In this document: positions 28,719-39,733 of the stretch, piece after piece
Numbering within the stretch: position 1 is the first letter of the stretch
Layout: each line of letters opens with the position of its first letter
Origin: Undaria pinnatifida
Taxonomy: Eukaryota > Sar > Phaeophyceae > Laminariales > Alariaceae
Assembly: GCA_012845835.1 (NCBI GenBank)
Contig: JABAKD010000020.1
Coordinates: 10,366,488-10,430,487 of the forward strand
Direction of reading: 5' to 3'
DNA: 64,000 bases
The notes under the pieces: model-generated
Database searches by the model: none
What the model was told of the DNA's origin: nothing
Seen by the model: only the letters and a program-made list of their open reading frames with translations
Program-made: the position numbers and the translations under genes

Positions 28719-29146
28719 TGTGGGTAAATCCTTGACTTCTGGAGAAAGAGATATTGTATTAATGAGACCTTGGTCTGGAGAGACAGGTCGGGAAGTGGAG
28801 TGAACGAGTGGGGCCGGCACAAAGGCTGCGAGCTCCAACGCCACTTCGGAAAGATGCACGCAATCGGACCAATGCAACGTACCGATCACGGCAACAAGCC
28901 GTTAATCCGACCTCTAGCAACAATACGGGAGTTTTCTACCTGACTATTGTCCGATGTACCATACATACTCCTACGGTTCAATGTATAACCCTTAGGTGTG
29001 TACAATCTACCGAACTACCGCAGCACCACAAAGAGTATTGCTATGTGCTAGCTCGGCAACCTCAGATCGACTGTTCCGCTGTTCAAATAATCCAATCAGA
29101 TGTTCTACCGCAACTCAGTCGATACACACGACCGCTATCACGAACA
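28719..29146 (-). repeat. Copia 3' LTR
   Basis: It begins TGTGGGTAAATCC and ends ATCACGAACA on the plus strand. It pairs with 32,582-33,008. On the minus strand a purine-rich GGGAGG lies just upstream of the LTR start. Confidence 0.9.
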
Positions 29147-30303
29147 CCCTCCCTAGGGGTGTGTATCTACCAGACCAAGAATATGTATCAAAGAAACAAA
29201 AAAAAAACGACTCAGACTTCTCATCCCTCGAGCCAAGTGCAAAGTCGCGGTGATCTTCAAAAAGATTTCTCGGAAGAGCCTTCGTGAGGATGTCCGCATG
29301 CTGTTTTTCGCTGGGAACATGCGTGACCTCGATCATACCCTCCTCGGTCAAATTCCTAAGAAAGTGGTGCCTCACGTCGATGTGCTTACTCCTACTCGAG
29401 CTAAGCGGATTCTCTGCAAGAGCAATCGCTCCTTCGTTGTCCTCAAGGACATCGATGTTACGAGGCTTCCTACTAGGCCTCAGAGACTGAAGCATTTCGT
29501 TCACAGAGTCTCCTTTACACCATCGCCCATCGCAAGATACTCTGCTTCAGAAGTTGACTGTGAAACGCATTTCTGCGTCCTAGAAATTCAAACCACAAGC
29601 ATCGCATCCAGAAACACCATCGCTCCCGAAACTGATCTACGGTCAGTGGCCTTGCTCGCAAATTGTGCATCTACGTACACCAACGTGCCTACGTCTATCG
29701 AACTGTCCTGCTTGAGCTTCAGAGTTAGATGCGCCGTTTCCAGAAGATAATTCAGGATCTTTTGGGCTGCCTTCCAGTGGCTTCTCTTTTGCTCGTGAGA
29801 GTGCTTCGCCACAGCCCGCACAGCATTCGAGATGTCGGGCCTCGTCTGGCTGGCGATCCACACCAGGCTCCCCACCACCTTTCGGAACGGCACATTTTCT
29901 GCCGCCTCATCCTCCTCCAAGGACCTGTTATCGTTGGCAAGGGAAGCAGGGATCGAGCTGCTGCGACAAATATCGAATCTCTCGAGAACACTCCTGATGT
30001 AACTCTCTTGAGAAATCTCAATCGTGCCAGCCTCGCGGTCGCAAATAAATTTGCAAGAAAGAACTTGACCTCACCTAAATTCTTGGTAGGAAGAGAGTCA
30101 CCTATTGCTTCCACAACCACCTTAGCCAGACTCTTCTTGGTTCCTGCATACAGAATACCATCCACGTGAATCGCGACCATCCCCACCACTTCGTTTCCCA
30201 TCATGAAACACAGGACACAGGGGTGAGACATAGACTGCTCGAAACAAATGCTCTTCAGGCCCGACACTAGCCTCTTGTAGAGTGTTCTAGATGCCTGCTT
30301 CAA
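29147..30303 (-). pseudogene. Copia RNase H and reverse transcriptase C-terminal part
   Basis: 29,115-29,504 reads VLEDNEGAIALAENP, SKHIDVRHHFLR and VPSEKQHADILTKALPRNLF, the classic end of copia pol (RNase H). 29,588-29,920 reads GSLVWIASQTRPDISNAV and a VSGAMVFLDA segment. 29,752-30,303 has GMVAIHVDGILYAGTKKSL where YVDD is expected, so a catalytic Asp is changed to Gly, and it is out of frame with the rest. Frameshifts near 29,520 and 29,800 confirm decay. Confidence 0.85.
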
Positions 30304-30679
30304 AACCGTACAAACTCTTGTTCAAACGGGTAATCTTTCCTGACATCGAACCGCAGCCAGGAGGCAACTTCATGAACACCTCGTGATCCAATTCCGACTG
30401 AACAAACGCTTGCTCAATATCCCAGTGAAGTAATTCCAAGTTGTACTTGCACGCCAACGCTACTAACAATCGTTGAGATGCAGCATTTGCGGTAGGCGAG
30501 AAAGTCTCAAGATAGTCCACACCATACTTCTGCTTGAAGCCCTTCGCTACAAGCCTAGCCTTGGCCTTTACTATCTTCCCTGTTTCGTCTGCTTTCCATT
30601 TGAAAACCCATCTAGCATCAATCAAAGTACAGCCTCCTGGAACCTTTACTGCTAACGTGAACGTTCCTGCTCTTGTCAA
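30287..30679 (-). pseudogene. Copia reverse transcriptase N-terminal part
   Basis: The frame is open for 130 codons. IDARWVFKWKADETGKIVK, ARLVAKGFKQKYGVDYLETF and LELLHWDIEQAFVQSELD give the fingers and first palm motif, including the Asp of D-V-x-x-A-F written here as DIEQAF. It ends NKSLYGFEAGI where copia normally has LYGLKQA. It is frameshifted to the next segment. Confidence 0.88.
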
Positions 30680-31530
30680 GCCTTCAATTTCGACAGACCT
30701 GGCTACCTTTCAAATCTTGGCGTACTTTTGATTGCTGGGCTTCTTGATAGCTACCAGGCTCTGACTCAACATCATGCACCAGTTATTTCGGCAGCTCGAT
30801 TTCGTCACCTGCTCTCTGCTCCGCTACAAGTGCACATACTATCTCTGATGCGGAGATGGGTCCTAGGGTGGCCACAAGGCCGGGTGCGCTCTGCAGGTTA
30901 ACTGCACGGGTTTGCGCGCGAGTTCTACCGTCTTTTACTTCATCATTCTCACGCGCAGGAGTATTAAAGTTAGCAAGCTCAGCGACATGCCGCTGACGAT
31001 GAGCGGTTGGCGGGGGTACCTCCGCCTCTACCGGCCCTCCCGACCCAATCAACTTTACATCATCATGCTCTCCCGGCCCAATCGACTCTACCTAATCATT
31101 CCCTCCCGGATTCCCCATCTCTACCTCCCCTACCTCCTGCCCTCCCTGCCTCTCCCCATCAGTCTCAGGCGTTGGAGAAGACACAAGAGGGAGCTGCTCT
31201 ATCAGAGGAATTGTTCACGGGCGAAGACGGTTCAGAGGAGGAAGATTGAACAGAGGGGGGTTGGCCTAGACTGCCTGCATCAACACTGACAACCTCATCG
31301 ATTCCTGCACCAGAAGCCGCTACATCACGTCTTAAAAGTGTGTGGGCAACTCCTCTCCCAACAATCGGCCATACCTCGGCTTCTACATCGTCGTCACTTT
31401 CCTCGCCTCCCTCCTCTGCGACCTCTATCGGCAAGGAAGGTTGCAGTGGAGGGAGCTGTGACGGCAACACCTCCCACGTCACATCTCTTTTGACTTCAAG
31501 CATTTGCAGAACACCAAGCGTCTCTCTCAT
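30680..31530 (-). pseudogene. Copia linker region (post-integrase) remnant
   Basis: 31,165-31,530 reads EVKRDVTWEVLPSQLPPLQP, resembling the S-R-D-V-x-F-x-E motif that follows the integrase core in copia pol. It continues into an acidic Ser/Pro-rich linker (EEGGEESDDDVEAEVW). 30,783-31,052 is further Pro/Thr-rich linker. No integrase catalytic core precedes it. Confidence 0.65.
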
Positions 31531-32581
31531 GGATGCAAAAGAAGGTTGCGGGATTTTCGTTCGAACGCATGCGCAGTGACTTCAGTTTCTCCTCCTGCAC
31601 ACGGATCTGACTCTGGCTCAACGGCACAAAATGATCCTTAAGCACACGAAACGCCTTGCTGGGGGAACCAGCGTGTCTAGCCAATGCTTTCAGACTATCC
31701 TTCTTCAAGCAGTCGAACAGAAACCACCAAGCCATCTCCGCCTGACCAATCACACCCACATTGAAACCCTTCTCTATCCAGGGGGTCAAGTCAAAACCAA
31801 TGTATGCAATCGGAATCTAAATCTCGGAAACAAACGCCTCATACAGGTTGTTGTGTCGGGCACTGAGCAGAAAGTTCTGCGACCATGAGGGGTACGACAC
31901 GTCGCTGCCGTCAAAAACAGGAGCTTTGGGAACACCCCTACCCAACTTACACTTATCTCCTGTGTCAGTAATGTCAGCCCCAGGAATCAGTGTGTTTCCA
32001 CTGGCGACGTTTTCCCACCACTCACTCGACAGAGAAGGAGCGGGCGGAACAGCGGACTGGAGACCTACAGCAGCCCTACCGACAGTCCCGTGTGAATCTA
32101 ACCAAACTTTACCGCAGGAACAGAGGAACGATGTTCAGCAGATACATGGGGGTTCAAGCCTGAGCTAATGCTCCTACTCCCAACCCGCATGCTGGACACG
32201 CCAAAGCCTTGGGCATCGCCGCCCATACTTCCCGCGGCCCCGCCGGTGGTATCCGATTGGTGCGCACCAGCCTCTGGTCCGGTGTCTCTAGGGGCAACAC
32301 GCTCAGAACCAGAGGGCTCCACTTCCTTTCCTTGCTGCATCTCAATGAGCGACTTAAGTAGATCTTGCTGAGATGACACTAGAGTCGCAAGCTCAGGCAG
32401 CTGTGTCTCTAAGGAACCCATCCTCTCACCAATCTCCTGCGATCCATCCTGAGATGGGTTGACCGCAGGATTCTCGTTCGCCAGTTCAGCCCTGATGAGG
32501 CAGGGTGATCCAGCCTTCCTCGACAGAACTGTCGAGCAAGTCCAGGGGGACGACGCAGCAGCCGACTGATGCGCTATAGCG
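31496..32581 (-). pseudogene. Copia gag remnant
   Basis: 31,496-31,789 has AEMAWWFLFDCLKKDSLKAL and VLKDHFVPLSQSQIRVQEEK, a gag-type helical domain. 32,098-32,560 gives the N-terminal part with a short coiled coil (RMGSLETQLPELATLVSSQQ). A zinc knuckle is not visible. At least one frameshift separates the two parts. Confidence 0.65.
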
Positions 32582-33008
32582 TGCTGGTAAATCCGTGACT
32601 TCTGGAGAAAGAGATATTGTATTAATGAGACCTTGGTCTGGAGAGACAGGTCGGGAAGTGGAGTGAACGAGTGGGGCCAGCACAAAGGCTGCGAGCTTCA
32701 ACGCCACTTCGGAAAGATGCACACAATCGGACCAATGCAACGTACCGATCACGGCAATAAGCCGTTAATCCGACCTCTAGCAACAATACGGGAGTTTTCT
32801 ACCTGACTATTGTCCGATGTACCATACATACTCCTACGGTCCAATGTATAACCCTTAGGTGTGTACAATCTACCGAACTACCGCAGCACCACAAAGAGTA
32901 TTGCTATGTGCTAGCTCGGCAACCTCAGATCGATAGTTCCGCTATTGAAATAATCCAATCAGATGTTCTACCGCAACTCAGTCGATACACACGGCGGTAT
33001 CACGAACA
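32582..33008 (-). repeat. Copia 5' LTR
   Basis: It begins TGCTGGTAAATCC and ends ATCACGAACA on the plus strand, followed by the CCATG duplication. Its similarity to the partner LTR suggests a fairly recent insertion relative to the gypsy copy. Confidence 0.9.
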
Positions 33009-33013
33009 CCATG

Positions 33014-33279
33014 CCGATAATAACACACACGTTTCAAGACTAACAGCTGCAATCGACTACGCTGCATGCTACCCAGTAAACCGGACCAATCTACAAATCC
33101 GAGCAGAAAAACAATGAACTAACAAGAAAGGAAAGAAATACGAAGCAAGGAAAATAATACGTACGTAATAACTTGCGTGGACTTGACAGCAGGGGGGTGC
33201 AACGAGGTAAGGCAAGCTACACAGCGCACGCGATAAAAAAAAAAACGCGTTCGAGGTATGCCAACAAACATGGGAGCAA
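33014..33279 (-). other. LINE 3' UTR continuation after copia
   Basis: Sequence resumes after the target duplication. GAGCAGAAAAACAATGAACTAAC, AAGAAAGGAAAG and similar A/G-rich text resembles the purine-rich part of the LINE 3' UTR at 54,150-54,300, but the match is weak. No gene seen. Confidence 0.4.
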
Positions 33280-33560
33280 GACAACCACGTACAGTGTAAC
33301 ATTTCAACTAGTAAGTGAATATAAGCGTGAGCTCGACTGCAGCGGGGAGGGGGGTACTCAGTTTGTGCATGGCCGCAGTCGTATGATCATAGACTCTTGC
33401 ACTCCTACTTTGCCGGGACGGAGCACGTCGAGTTTTCATCAACCAGGCAGACATTGCTTGCACCAAGCGGACAAGACAACCACGTATACATTTCAACTAG
33501 TGAGTGAATATAAGCGTGGGCTCGACTGCAGCGGGGGGGGTGTGGGGGGGTGTACTCAGT
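33280..33560. repeat. Tandem pair of a dispersed repeat (CTCAGTTTGTGCATGG family)
   Basis: ACAACCACGTA, ACATTTCAACTAGTNAGTG, AATATAAGCGTG-GCTCGACTGCAG and ACTCAGTTTGTGCATGGCCG occur at 33,282-33,385 and again at 33,477-33,580, with TTTGCCGGGACGGAGCACG between them. The middle part belongs to the family seen at 22,000-22,370 in the other orientation. Confidence 0.7.
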
Positions 33561-33686
33561 TTGTGCATGGCCGTAGCCGTATGTTGAGATACGCCTCGAA
33601 AGGCCTGTAACTATCCGAATTTGAGATCATTTGAATGGGTTTCGTATGATAAGGTTGTCGTTTTATTTTCGGGAAAGTTAGGAAAT

Positions 33687-33712
33687 AGATCGGAGGCACG
33701 TGCCTCCGATCT
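33687..33712. other. Perfect 26-bp palindrome
   Basis: AGATCGGAGGCAC is followed immediately by its exact reverse complement with no spacer. It could be a cruciform, a dimeric protein site or the tip of a foldback element. It lies among repeats and not near a recognised gene. Confidence 0.8.
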
Positions 33713-33850
33713 CGGAAGCCATCCGGGGCTCTGGTGGAATCGAATAAAGCTACGTCTCTACGAAGGCAAATATAGTGTGTACTCTCCGAGGACCTGCTCA
33801 ATTGGCTAACCTTCAGGGGGCACTTTGTGTTCCCACCCTATAACCTTACA

Positions 33851-33913
33851 AATGGCATCGTCGGCAGGACATGGGTTTTTTGGATCGTGGGTTCGAGTCC
33901 CACATCCACCATA
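33851..33913 (+). other. tRNA-like sequence with A- and B-box (degenerate)
   Basis: TGGCATCGTCGG fits a Pol III A box. GTGGGTTCGAGTCCCAC forms a perfect T stem-loop with a B box, followed by ATCCACCA. No 5' acceptor strand pairs with ATCCACC, and the anticodon arm is shortened, so a working tRNA is unlikely. It is probably a tRNA pseudogene or a SINE head. Confidence 0.45.
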
Positions 33914-33939
33914 ATAAACTTTTTTAGACTCCCATGTCG

Positions 33940-34130
33940 AACTTGAAAAATACTCTTCCCGATATCCCCAGGAAATGAAACGGCTTGGATATTGACAGGT
34001 CCGCCCGTATATCCGGCCGACCTACTATTCCGCCGTTTCAGGGTGGGAGAGTGTTACAAGGCTTAGTTTGGGTAAGCTATTGGTTAACCTTTTGCAAGTG
34101 GTCAAACGGACTAATACCCCACTAATACCT
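33940..34130. repeat. Foldback-family repeat, inverted copy
   Basis: It is the reverse complement of the 16,210-16,470 family and shares GGATATTGACA, GGCCGACCT-CTAT, AACGGC, GGTTAACCTTTTGCA and AGTGGTCAAACGGACTAAT. Only one hairpin arm is present here. Confidence 0.7.
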
Positions 34131-34139
34131 TAACAGTAG

Positions 34140-34255
34140 ACCTTCGCATCCCTGCTATGCCGGGACGAAGCACGTCGGGTTTTCACCAACCAGGCAGACT
34201 TTGCTTGCACCAAGCGCGAAGCGCCGTAAGGTATTCGGCGAGTCGCATGAAGGGT
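34140..34255 (-). repeat. Dispersed repeat, copy of the 22,000-22,370 family
   Basis: GCCGGGACGAAGCACGTCGG, TTTTCACCAACCAGGCAGAC and TTGCTTGCACCAAGCGCGAA match the reverse complement of 22,155-22,270. Confidence 0.75.
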
Positions 34256-34559
34256 GAACTGCATCCTTGCAAAAGCTGCTCGTGAGACGGACTTCGGCTC
34301 ATTGTGCCTACTTTCTTGCTTATGGATGACAGCACCACTGAGTTACTTGTTTTCTTGTGTTGCCACTCCAGAGACAGCAATGAATGGGTATTATTATGTA
34401 ACTGCCTCGTGGGTGCCTTACCATATTCACACTGCGTGATGCGATCATTCCCCTTGTGCGGGCTTAGGGTTCTCCACTGCGCACAGTATGGTCCAACTCG
34501 ATTGCCATCATGGTGACTCGCCTGCACGGGGGGGGTGGCAAAAAAGATCAACCAGCAAC

Positions 34560-36783
34560 CAGCCAATGCTATCAGTACGCATGCGCACGAAATACCCAAG
34601 TCAGTTGGAAAATAGAAGAAACTAAAAGAAAAGGAGAGGAAGCAAGGGAAAAAAAATAAAAAATAGAACGCCATAATAACTGATTGAAAACGGCATTGGG
34701 CACATAGTCTAAAGATCATCAAGTGCATAAAGGGCACTGGGGGAAGAACGCAGCAAGGCGAAGAAGTCCGGGCAGCCTTGCGATAGCTACTTAAGGCACA
34801 CACTCGTCAGGATGATGATGGCCGAAGCCAGAGTTCAGTCTCTTGGGAGGGCGCCACCGTCCCCCCCCTCCCACCTGCCAGGTAGAGGTGCCGACGGTGG
34901 GTGGCGCTGCCGCCGCGGCCTTCGCGTGTCACTATGCAGCTCTACAGCTCTCCGCATTGTACCATTTCCGCATGAACGCCTCTGCCACCTCCTCAACCCG
35001 TCGAAATCATTATGCCGGCCTTGTGTGCAGCCTTTCACCACCCTTCGAACTTTATGCTAAATTCCATCACATAGTCCTCTAGGCGCACCGTACAATCCTT
35101 ATATATCTACTTACTCCCAACCAGCTGCCCAAACATTACCCTCCGAGGCAGACGCTCCCCCCCCGAACGTGCTAAGAATTCCGCAAACAATATCCTTCGT
35201 TTCCACACTCTCGCCTAAATGCTCTCGGAGTCTGTTTTGCAAGCGCGTCGGCGTACGTCAAGGTGTTGTCGTCGCGCTTTGGTTTCCGCCAGCCGAGGTA
35301 TGGGAGGAGCATGGAGTGGTGAATCTGTCGCAGCCTGTCGTAGTCAGGCTTGTTCGGGCACCACGAGGCGCACCCGTAGAGTAATGTCTCGATCACGTCG
35401 GCTTTCAGCATCCGCACTTTCAACCGTAGGTGCATACCCGAGCGGTCATAGATTTTCACCTTGTACCGTTGGAAGCACGCCCAGACCCGCTGAAGACGCC
35501 GCGTCATCTTGACGCTGAGCCCTCCATCTGTCTGTGCTGAAAGACCCGCCCAATTACACAAAACTGAGGGTTGTTTGTGTACCTGGCCGGCTGCAGTGAT
35601 AGCGAACGCCAGCTTCCCCCACCTTCTGTGTGCAGGGACATAATCTCCGTTTTGGCGTCGGGGACCGTAAGTCCGAACGCCAAACACGCAGTCACGATCA
35701 CCGTCATCATGCTCGCCAGTCCTGTTGGTGATCGCGACACGATGCCCGCATCATAAGCGTACATCATTCCCCACAACCTCTGCGCCTCCTCCTCTTCCTC
35801 CCCCTCCCCCTCCCGCCCGTCGACTTTGCCCGCTCGTGGTTTTCCCTTCTTCCCCTTTACCTTCTCTTTTCGTTGGAGCTGCATCATATTGTCCATGATG
35901 GCTGCATCAGCGAGAAAGCATTTGTCGGCCACATGCAGTACCGCCGTTAAAAAAATGTTGAACAGCATCGCGGCGCAAGCACACACCCTTGCCGAAGGCC
36001 TTGCCCCACTTCATGTTGTCCGAGCACTCCCCATCATCCAATTGCACGCATGCTTGCATGCCGTCGTGGTATTGGCGGGTGACGGCGAGCATTCTCGGTG
36101 GCACGCCAAAACGAGCAGGACAGCCCACCAAAGGGTTCGGTCGACGGAGTAATATGTTTTGGTGCGGTCGACAAGGCACAAGTACAAGGGAATGTTCTTC
36201 CACGCCAGTTCCTGCAGGCGTCGTACTACGAGCATCAAGCCAACCGTCGAACGCTGGGGTCTAAACCCACATTGTTCCTCTGGCAAATTGTTCTCGCGTT
36301 CGCAGCAGCCACTAACTAAGGCGACTCGCGATGACTTTGAGGAGTACTTTGCCGGCGTGGGCCACGAGGGAGATGCCACGGTAGTTGCCACACTCCGTCC
36401 GATCTTTAGGTTATTAATGTGCAGCTCCTTGATCGTTGCATCTTTCCATTGTTGCGGTCATTGTTGCGGCACGCCACCTCCCCTCCACACAGCAACGATG
36501 ATCTCGTGGAATGTTCCGAGCGTGTCCCATTTTCCTTCGTCAGTCAAGACTTTCAGGAGCTCGGCCGGGAGGCCATCGGGTCCGACCGCCTTGCGGTTCG
36601 CCAACGCACGGATCGCCTCCTCTACTTCATACTTAAACAGGACATCGTCCAGCGACCTGCACGGGGGTCACGTTTAAAGCTCGCCCACAACGGTCGGATC
36701 TAGGGGCGGCGACTTGGTGTTAATAAGCAGGTTATGAGCCACCTCGCCCACCACTCACGGATGAGGGCATTGTCCCGCAGCCA
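34560..36783 (-). pseudogene. LINE reverse transcriptase and 3' region, decayed
   Basis: On the minus strand, 36,011-36,391 reads [20 protein letters not shown] then [20 protein letters not shown]. These are LINE RT motifs with the first catalytic Asp context (normally F-V-D-x-x-K-A-F/Y-D). 35,172-35,687 reads MLKADVIETLLYGCASWCPN and MLLPYLGWRKPKRDDNTLTY, the usual post-RT segment. 34,700-35,100 is colinear with 54,340-54,740. Several frameshifts occur and no intact frame is left. Confidence 0.85.
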
Positions 36784-36785
36784 TT

Positions 36786-37040
36786 ATGGTGACATGACGA
36801 TGTTTCGGTGACGTTGTGATGCTGTCGCGTTATCATGATGGCGTCGTTATGTCATCATAATGACGCTATTATGTTAACTAACATGGTGACGCAAGGAAAT
36901 CATTCCGAGGACGCCACCATTTTTTCTCTTGGTGTGATGGTGTCATTTTGTTGTCGTGATGCTTGGCAACTATGACAGTGTGATGATCATGTTTTTGCGA
37001 CGTATATGGTGGCGATGTGATGTATGTGATATCATGACAC
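36786..37040. repeat. ATGATGTCATC-type minisatellite, right block
   Basis: TGGTGACATGACGATG, CATGATGGCGTCGTTATGTC, ATCATAATGACG and similar text continues the pattern of 28,384-28,540. It begins exactly where LINE homology ends. Confidence 0.7.
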
Positions 37041-37149
37041 CCTTTCGCTAGGTTGCCGCCCTCCGCCCGTGCTTATCCTGCGCGTGAGCCACGGCAGATC
37101 GCAACCCGCGGCACTCCCAAGTACGGTCGACCGTGGACGGCGATCGTAT

Positions 37150-37157
37150 TATATAAA
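37150..37157 (+). promoter_or_regulatory. Candidate TATA box
   Basis: TATATAAA lies 67 bp upstream of the ATG at 37,224. A short upstream frame ATGGACAGGGTATAG follows at 37,159. No other core-promoter element can be assigned. Confidence 0.35.
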
Positions 37158-37223
37158 CATGGACAGGGTATAGCGGTGGCAGTGGGAGAGAAGGGGGGGT
37201 GGGGGTGGGGGTGGTGGTAGTTT

Positions 37224-37432
37224 ATGTGGGAGTGTGGTGGCCGTAGCGGTGGCAGAACGGGGCCGAAGCGTCCGCGAGCGGCGCATCCGATTAAAAATCA
37301 CACCAACAAAACCAATGCCGATATAGCGCAATCACCATTGTCATCATCACCATCACCATCGTCTTCACAAGAGTCACGATCACGATTTGATCAAAGTGCA
37401 TATCATCCTGTTGTTGAGGACATGCAGATCAG
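37224..37432 (+). CDS. Candidate first exon, unknown nuclear protein
   Basis: Sixty-nine codons and two bases run from ATG 37224 to a donor ATCAG|GTATGT. The translation has a basic patch GPKRPRAAHPIKNHTNKTN, then a Ser/Pro-rich stretch and SRSRFDQSAYHPVVEDMQIR. The KRPR motif could be a nuclear localisation signal. No family was recognised and no second exon could be found with confidence in the following 2 kb. A candidate TATA box precedes it. The open frame and the donor are the only support. Confidence 0.35.
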
Positions 37433-39733
37433 GTATGTACGAATGCGAAGGTACTAGAGGGAGGGGGCGCTAAATAGCTGTATACAGGAGGTGCTAAATG
37501 GGCACTCCCTGGGTTTACCGTTTCATGTTTAATAATGGACCGTCGGACAAAAACAGACGGAAGTTTAGAACATGGAAACCCCAGGCTCACCCGTTTAGAA
37601 CTGCAACCACGTTTTGGGGGACAAATCAATTGGAAATAATGTAGGAAATTTTGGCTAAAAGGGTTACCACCTGGGGAACAGAGTGACAACGTTTCAAGGA
37701 ATGTTTTAACGTAATCCGTTTCTGTATGTTTGCACGTTCACTGGCTGGAAGCACGTAGCGTTATTAATATAGTACAACAACGAGGACACCTACCCACGAT
37801 AAGAATACTGGCTGTTGTAGCATCACACCTCGTACGGTAGAGCATAGATACTACTAGCTGATACCACAACGACAACAAAACCGACCGCCTGTCATAGCGG
37901 TAAGCAGTAAGCAGCAACTACTATGCAAGAAGAAAAATAACTTGACAGCACAGCAGCACAAGAGAGAACTACTATTAATACTGTTTTCGTGGAAGAACTT
38001 GACGATACCTGTAATACACCGGATACCTCTTACACGAAAAAAAAGCAAAACAAAACTAGCTTTGCATCGCTAAGCTCACCACGCGCGACCGACGACTAGC
38101 GACCGACCGCAAAGCTACCTTCCTCCGCGAGTTGCGACCACTACTGACTGCTGCTGCTGCTGCTGCTGTGCTTCTCGTTTCTACTTCTCTCTGCCTCATT
38201 GTTAGGCCGGGCTAACCCGCTACTAGCTAGCTATAACCCGACGGCCTTAGCTAAAAGCAAGCAGCCTCGTCGTACGCCTAATTGTTACTTTTTCGACCCC
38301 GACCAAGCACGCACATCCACCGATACATCGCTCGACCGACAGACCGCGCGACGACCAGCCTCCCTACTGACCTACCAAGCATCGTTCACAATGACGAACG
38401 GTTGCGGCGGCAGCAACAACACCAGCAGCACACTCACACAAGCACGCACACACGCACACACGCACACACACGTGCACATGTGGGTTTTCTCGGCGGCGAG
38501 AGAGCACAGCAAAGCAAAACATCGCCGCGCAAGCAAGAAATCGACCGAAGGCTCGAAGCAGGGAAGGAAGAGGAAAAAAACAAACCACACCATCGTTATC
38601 CTTGACTTCACCCGTCACAAACACACGCACCGCAGAGTTATCACCCCCGCCCCCCTGTCCCTTCCCCCCCGCTATCCATCCCCACTCCCCAATCTCTCTG
38701 CCGCCGCGCTCGACCTTAATACATACGCAAACACACACTCATTTTGGACAAACAACACACACTTCACGCACATCTATCCGTCTGCATTGCGCCATATTAA
38801 AAAAAAAACGCGTGAAAGGAAACCGAAAAGAGACAGCGAAAAACAGTATAAAAATTAAAGAGCAAAACGCAAACGCTTTGCTTCGCTTCGCGCCTCCCGA
38901 GACAAAACCTGAGTGCAACAATCATGCTCAGTTTACATGCGGCAACAAAAAGCGCTAGCATCAGCAACAACAAGCACGACCGAGCGCAAAAACAAAATCG
39001 GCACTCGGTCTCGCGTATATACCAACGAGGCTACACGCGGCTCTCTTCAGCAGCATCATCAGTAGCAGCAGAACCCTTTTGCTTGCCTGCTCACCAAAAC
39101 TAACCGCCAGAGTCACTACATACATGCCGTAGAAGTAGTAGAAGTAACACCCCCAGCAGTACAAGGGTAGAAGTAAGAGCAGGCCTTGTTTCTTCTATAT
39201 TAACCCCCAACCCCCACCGGTGGGGCCCGCACGGGACGGACTTGTGGTAGGGTGCAGCAAACTCCATGTCCTCTGAAAAAGCGCCGAAAACCCAACACGT
39301 CCTTACGCCGTCCAAAATCAGCGAAGAAACGCCCTCCGGCAGGCACAGGCACAGGCGCACACCAGGCAAGGACACGCCAGGCAAGGACAAGACACGACAT
39401 TGAGTCACCTCCTCACAACCAAACACCACCACATACCAGACGCTCAATCGAATCATATCCCTTTAGCACGTTCGAGAATATAACCCCCCCCCTTTCAAGA
39501 GCCCTACCGCTGCCTCATATAGGATACAATTAATGCGCGGGAAAAAACTCACATTTTCCCCTTCGGTCCGAGTCAGAATGCCCCCCTTCTTCACCCCCCT
39601 TTCCGTCCCACCCCACTATACCAAACCTACCGCCCACTCACTCCAACCCACTCCCACCTCTACGGCCACACTCCCCCTCCCTTTACTACAGACACGTCTT
39701 GCCGAGGGCACAAAATCCTCACACCCCTCCTCC
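37433..39733. other. No recognised gene; CA-rich and low-complexity sequence
   Basis: The stretch holds a (CTG)n run at 38,148-38,167, a CACACG-rich tract at about 38,435-38,475 and C-rich runs. The open frame 38199-38858 (+, 219 codons) is composed mostly of these tracts and has no domain. Part may be 3' UTR of the minus-strand gene ending at 39,734. Confidence 0.4.

Larger units (their letters stand above)
28719..33008 (-). mobile_element. Ty1/copia-type LTR retrotransposon, internally deleted
   Basis: Two LTRs (28,719-29,146 and 32,582-33,008), each with TG...CA ends, are in direct orientation and differ at about 15 of 427 positions. CCATG flanks both sides (28,714-28,718 and 33,009-33,013), a 5-bp target duplication. 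Gag and reverse transcriptase/RNase H remnants read on the minus strand. The protease and integrase core are missing: gag is followed within a few hundred bases by the linker that normally lies after integrase. It is non-autonomous as seen. Confidence 0.9.
28541..36783 (-). mobile_element. LINE copy, 5'-truncated, interrupted by later insertions
   Basis: The 3' end is at 28,546-28,718, with terminal (AAC)n, the stem-loop and AAAATGAAATCGGAAGTCAG in common with the copies at 53,803 and 63,300. The body resumes after the copia insertion at 33,009 and again at about 34,560. The reverse transcriptase follows to 36,365 and the pre-RT segment ends at 36,783 where homology with 1-410 stops. Total LINE sequence is roughly 2.7 kb. 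All frames are broken. Confidence 0.7.

Noticed and set aside
38199-38858. 219-codon open frame (+)
   Set aside because: Made of CACACG and C-rich low-complexity sequence; no domain or splice support.
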